Origin: an uncultured Lachnospiraceae bacterium
GTDB lineage: Bacteria > Bacillota_A > Clostridia > Lachnospirales > Lachnospiraceae
Reading direction: 5' to 3'
NCBI GenBank assembly: GCA_947178085.1
Contig: CAMWWS010000019.1
Location: 1-16,056 of the forward strand
Length of the DNA: 16,056 nt
Every line of letters starts with the position of its first letter. Position 1 is the first letter of the stretch. Below, piece by piece: positions 14,360-16,056 of this stretch. A program made the translations under genes and the position numbers. A model generated the notes under the pieces. The model was not told the origin of the DNA and ran no database searches. It was given only the letters and a program-made list of their open reading frames with translations.

Positions 14360-15445
14360 CTATTTTGTTATTACAGTTCGCCCTTCCTGAGCGATTCCGA
14401 TATAGGTTTTTCCTGTGTTAAGCTGAATTTCATTTCCGTTATCGTCATAGTATTTCGTAGGAGAATAATCGGAAGCTTTCTTCCATGTAATGTGAATTCC
14501 TCTACCCTGTGTGAAATAATATCCATCGCCGGTATTATCTATTATCTGGAAAGCAAGATAACCCTTGGTATCACGTACTGCCCACTTGGTATTCTGGATA
14601 ATTACATTGCTGAAAGTAAGCTGCTGTTTGTTAAGACCATCGGTCTGAGCTTTTCCGTGGAGACTCTTATAGTAAAGACCTGTCTCGGCATTGTAGGTAA
14701 AGCTGCTCTTCGTATATGTAAAAATCTTGGACAAATCAATCACATTAGCGGTAATTGCACCGGGATACTGACTGAGTGTGTTTACACCTGAAGAAAATGT
14801 AAAATGTGAAGCGTTGTAGTATTCAGGTCTGACTGCAAGTGAATAGCCTAAAGAAGCACAGGCTTTGGTAATTCCGTCAGCACTTATATATGCGTTATGA
14901 GGCGCTTTTCTGTCAGTTGAACGGAAGAAGTAACCTGAACCCGGCATACTTCCGCCGCCGCCGTACTCATAAGTTCCGGACAGATTATTGATATCCGGTG
15001 CAGTGATACGGTCAGCCATATAGTAGACGCCGCCGAAATGAATCAGGATAGGATCCCATTCTGTGGCAATCGGGATATAATAGTCACGGCAGCTTCTGAT
15101 GTTACCGATTTTGTTAAGTCCCTGCCAGTTATCAATAATTGCCAATTGACGGGAAATTTCACCTTCCTCCATGATTTCATAGAGAATCTTGGCATTGCTG
15201 ATTCCGTAAGATGGCTGTGCTGTCTTATCGGTAGGCATCATGATTGCGATAGGACGCACTCCTGCCTGTTCTGCCGGTATTAACTCGTTGGTATAGACAC
15301 TGTGAACCTGAGTGCCTGCCGGAAGTCCTGAAGCCAGTACCTGATTAGTACACATGAATGACGGCGATGCAACAACAGCAGCCGCACAAAGGCACAGCGT
15401 GGCAAAGGCAGCAGAAAACTTTTTAATTAATGTTTTGGTTTTCAT
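14360..15445 (-). CDS. Secreted DUF3048 (YerB-like) protein
   Basis: A 361-aa exported protein. The start at 15445 is fixed by AAAGGAG 8 nt upstream; a longer TTG start would overlap this site. The signal peptide (about 1-38) could be cleaved after NQVLA. There is no proper lipobox, although Cys32 is present, whereas YerB of Bacillus is a lipoprotein. The DUF3048 signature is clear: RPIAIMMPTDKTAQPSYGIS (64-83), ILYEIMEEGEISRQLAII, IGNIRSCRDYYIPIA (113-127), ILIHFGG and RKAPHNAYIS. The C-terminal half (about 230-361) matches the second DUF3048 part, with GKAQTDGL and YYFTQGRGIHITWKK. The biochemical role of the family is unknown. It has its own promoter and shares the terminator with the lipoprotein gene. 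Confidence 0.88.
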   Translation of the reverse strand: MKTKTLIKKFSAAFATLCLCAAAVVASPSFMCTNQVLASGLPAGTQVHSVYTNELIPAEQAGVRPIAIMMPTDKTAQPSYGISNAKILYEIMEEGEISRQLAIIDNWQGLNKIGNIRSCRDYYIPIATEWDPILIHFGGVYYMADRITAPDINNLSGTYEYGGGGSMPGSGYFFRSTDRKAPHNAYISADGITKACASLGYSLAVRPEYYNASHFTFSSGVNTLSQYPGAITANVIDLSKIFTYTKSSFTYNAETGLYYKSLHGKAQTDGLNKQQLTFSNVIIQNTKWAVRDTKGYLAFQIIDNTGDGYYFTQGRGIHITWKKASDYSPTKYYDDNGNEIQLNTGKTYIGIAQEGRTVITK

Positions 15446-15453
15446 TTTGTAAG

Positions 15454-15460
15454 CTCCTTT
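15454..15460 (-). promoter_or_regulatory. Ribosome binding site that sets the DUF3048 start
   Basis: AAAGGAG on the minus strand, 8 nt before ATG 15445. The TTG at 15463 would place this site inside the gene. Confidence 0.75.
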
Positions 15461-15490
15461 CAATTAATTTAATGTTTTAGGATACTGATT

Positions 15491-15520
15491 ATTGTACCCC
15501 ATTTGTGCAGTGTGAGTCAA
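15491..15520 (-). promoter_or_regulatory. Sigma-A promoter of the DUF3048 gene
   Basis: Minus strand: TTGACT (15515-15520), an 18-nt spacer and TACAAT (15491-15496), about 45 nt upstream of the ATG. It separates this gene from the DUF2971 gene on the same strand. Confidence 0.6.
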
Positions 15521-15559
15521 TGGTATTATAAATTGATTTTTCGCATTGGAATTAATTGG

Positions 15560-16056
15560 TTATGATATTGGTTTTCTCAGCGGACATTTTGACATGCTGA
15601 TTTTGTCCTTTAAAACATTTAAGCCGCAATCACTAAGGTAATCCTGAAGTATAGGAAGGGATTGGGTCGAGGTTGGTCCTATGATTATCTCTCCGACTAA
15701 ATCTGACAGATGCATATTCAGCCTGCCGCACATTCTGTTCAAATCAAGCGGATAGTACTTTTTAATTCTGCCAACTGCCACATGATATCTGGGCTCTATT
15801 GCAAATTCATTTGAAATAAAAGGTGAAACTACTAATCGGAATTCCTTTTCGCTTGCAAAAGAAGGATGCTTGAATGCCGCTGACTGCACCCATGCTTCAT
15901 TCATCAAGGTCTGAAGTTCGGGCATATCTTCTGAAAATACTTCTGTTCTTTTTATAAGTTCATAGAATTCGTCTGCAAGGCGGTGTTCCCTCATATCCTC
16001 CTGATAATATACTTCCTGAAGGGATATAGCGCCGCCTATCATCTTCTGCATGAGCT
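15560..16056 (-). CDS. DUF2971 protein, C-terminal part (runs off the window)
   Basis: The last 165 or so codons of a cytoplasmic protein of the DUF2971 family. The frame stays open to the window edge and no ribosome site precedes the first ATG seen (16051), so the real start lies outside. Family landmarks are FKHPSFASEKEFRLVV, the KKYYPLDL segment, EIIIGPTSTQSLPILQDYL and the ending ISMSKCPLRKP, close to the usual 'V..S..P.R' end. The function of DUF2971 is unknown; many such genes lie in accessory regions. No terminator was recognised after its stop; the DUF3048 promoter follows within 40 nt. Confidence 0.8.
   Translation of the reverse strand, partial: LMQKMIGGAISLQEVYYQEDMREHRLADEFYELIKRTEVFSEDMPELQTLMNEAWVQSAAFKHPSFASEKEFRLVVSPFISNEFAIEPRYHVAVGRIKKYYPLDLNRMCGRLNMHLSDLVGEIIIGPTSTQSLPILQDYLSDCGLNVLKDKISMSKCPLRKPIS

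Overview
The window looks like chromosome of a low-GC Firmicute. Lachnospiraceae-type gut clostridia are the best fit, from strong AGGAGG-like ribosome sites, sigma-A type promoters, AT-rich spacers and the set of lipoproteins and MsmK/UgpC-type importers. No marker gene allows a species call.

Left part (1-6776): single, mostly AT-rich accessory genes on alternating strands. In order they are a 5'-truncated aminoglycoside phosphotransferase-like kinase (+), a GNAT acetyltransferase (-), an HD-domain phosphohydrolase (+), an MgtC/SapB membrane protein (-), a lipoprotein with an Ig-like C-terminus (+), a zinc-dependent phospholipase C-like protein (-), a second GNAT (-) and a DUF4143 ATPase (+). 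Three neighbouring pairs converge with only 8, 4 and 1 nt between their stop codons, leaving no room for terminators. Promoters can be read in most of the spacers.

Middle part (6819-13361): one importer operon. A near-consensus promoter carries a 29-nt imperfect palindrome over its start site. The genes are the ATPase, two permeases, a solute-binding lipoprotein that also has a C-terminal membrane helix, and, 47 nt later, a cardiolipin synthase. The solute-binding protein resembles the UgpB (glycerol-3-phosphate) branch. This could link uptake of a glycerophosphate-type solute to phospholipid synthesis, but the substrate is not proven.

The most striking feature lies between the two permease genes: a 204-bp palindromic element (8990-9193) flanked by 12-bp direct repeats (AACGTGCATTAT). 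It has 19-bp perfect inner arms and a GC-rich core that can fold into several hairpins. It reads as a MITE-like, non-autonomous insertion that pushed apart two tightly coupled genes and supplies the stop codon of the first permease.

Right part (13399-16056): a lipoprotein gene with two probable OB-like repeats and its own promoter, a 30-bp-arm bidirectional terminator, a secreted DUF3048/YerB-like protein (-) and the C-terminal part of a DUF2971 protein (-) that runs off the right edge. No tRNA, rRNA, CRISPR array or complete transposase gene was seen.
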